DNA from: Branchiostoma lanceolatum
Taxonomy: Eukaryota; Chordata; Leptocardii; Amphioxiformes; Branchiostomatidae
Length of the DNA: 64,000 bases
Direction of reading: 5' to 3'
Assembly (NCBI RefSeq): GCF_035083965.1
Contig: NC_089731.1
Span: forward strand, 1,230,001 to 1,294,000
Shown: in pieces, positions 63,658 to 64,000 of the stretch
How the letters are laid out: every line of letters begins with the position of its first letter
How positions within the stretch are numbered: the stretch's first letter is position 1
Notes under the pieces: generated by a model
What the model was told of the DNA's origin: nothing
Seen by the model: only the letters and a program-made list of their open reading frames with translations
Databases searched by the model: none
Program-made: the position numbers and the translations under genes

Positions 63658-64000
63658 CACAAGAACACACCCGGCATTTGTTAGTCAAGTTCAAGCTCTT
63701 CTCACACCGTATGGTGAAGTGTTACGGCAGCGGTGCCCATCTGTTTCCGTAGCCCTTGGGCCACACAGTTGTACAAACACAGATACCACTACAGTAGGGG
63801 GCTAGTCCACTGGTAGAGGGGGGTGTTCAACTTTCATACTCAGTGAGTACCATTTTGAATTGGTTGGGGATCAAACCTGTCTGAAAGGCAAGCACTCTAC
63901 CCACTAGGCCCTTACACTGTGCATATAACAGCTATTGCTGCAGTGCGGTTGTCATTGTATTAGCGTCATTTCATTGCTCTCAGACAGAAATGTTGATCTT
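63658..64000. other. Downstream of MAD2L2
   Basis: No gene is seen. Most of it (63686-63915) is the fourth copy of the tRNA-like SINE, with cagtagggggctagtccact and a B-box-like end ggggatcaaacctgtctg. The rest is unassigned. Confidence 0.6.

Overview
This is animal nuclear DNA. It has large intron-rich genes with GT/AG junctions, dispersed non-LTR retrotransposon 3' ends, short tRNA-like repeats, foldback elements and many microsatellites, and no bacterial, organellar or viral gene. The protein set, together with an unusual abundance of tandem repeats built on splice junctions, points to an invertebrate deuterostome, most likely a cephalochordate (amphioxus, Branchiostoma). The species call is an inference. 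Layout: (1) 654-26749, plus strand: the 3' part of a phosphoinositide phospholipase C of the eta class, 26 exons joined in one open frame (2127 residues in the window; the 5' end lies outside). (2) 26750-32559: intergenic DNA with a tRNA-like SINE, foldback elements and a LINE 3' end. (3) 32560-37651, plus: a six-exon, 464-residue type II membrane glycosyltransferase-like protein with fucosyltransferase (NodZ/FUT8-like) motifs. (4) 39414-58575, minus: a 14-exon, 708-residue Brambleberry/KAR5-type karyogamy protein (bmb), with an intronless NHL-repeat ORF (52846-53784, plus) nested antisense in one intron. (5) 59248-63657, plus: complete MAD2L2/REV7, seven exons, 212 residues, head-to-head with bmb across a 672-bp shared promoter region that carries a perfect E2F-type palindrome, two CCAAT boxes and an NRF1-like site. 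Exon models were built by hand from splice motifs, reading phase and family similarity. All phases agree within each model, which is strong internal support. The most striking feature is that about twenty exon/intron junctions in four unrelated genes have been copied in tandem, from 2 to about 77 times, each unit carrying a piece of exon, the splice site and a piece of intron. Examples are 14 x 47 bp acceptors before PLC exon 24, 14 x 66 bp acceptors before MAD2L2 exon 2, 4 x 93 bp in-frame donors after PLC exon 9, and about 77 x 31 bp donors after bmb exon 11. These arrays multiply candidate splice sites and could generate splice or length variation; they also suggest that splice junctions are preferred seeds for tandem amplification in this genome. 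I recall, unverified, that splice-site-spanning minisatellites called mirages were reported at the amphioxus Adh locus; the density here looks locus-wide. The genes are functionally separate (lipid signalling, Golgi glycosylation, pronuclear or nuclear fusion, translesion synthesis and spindle checkpoint); only the bmb/MAD2L2 pair has an arrangement suggesting shared control.
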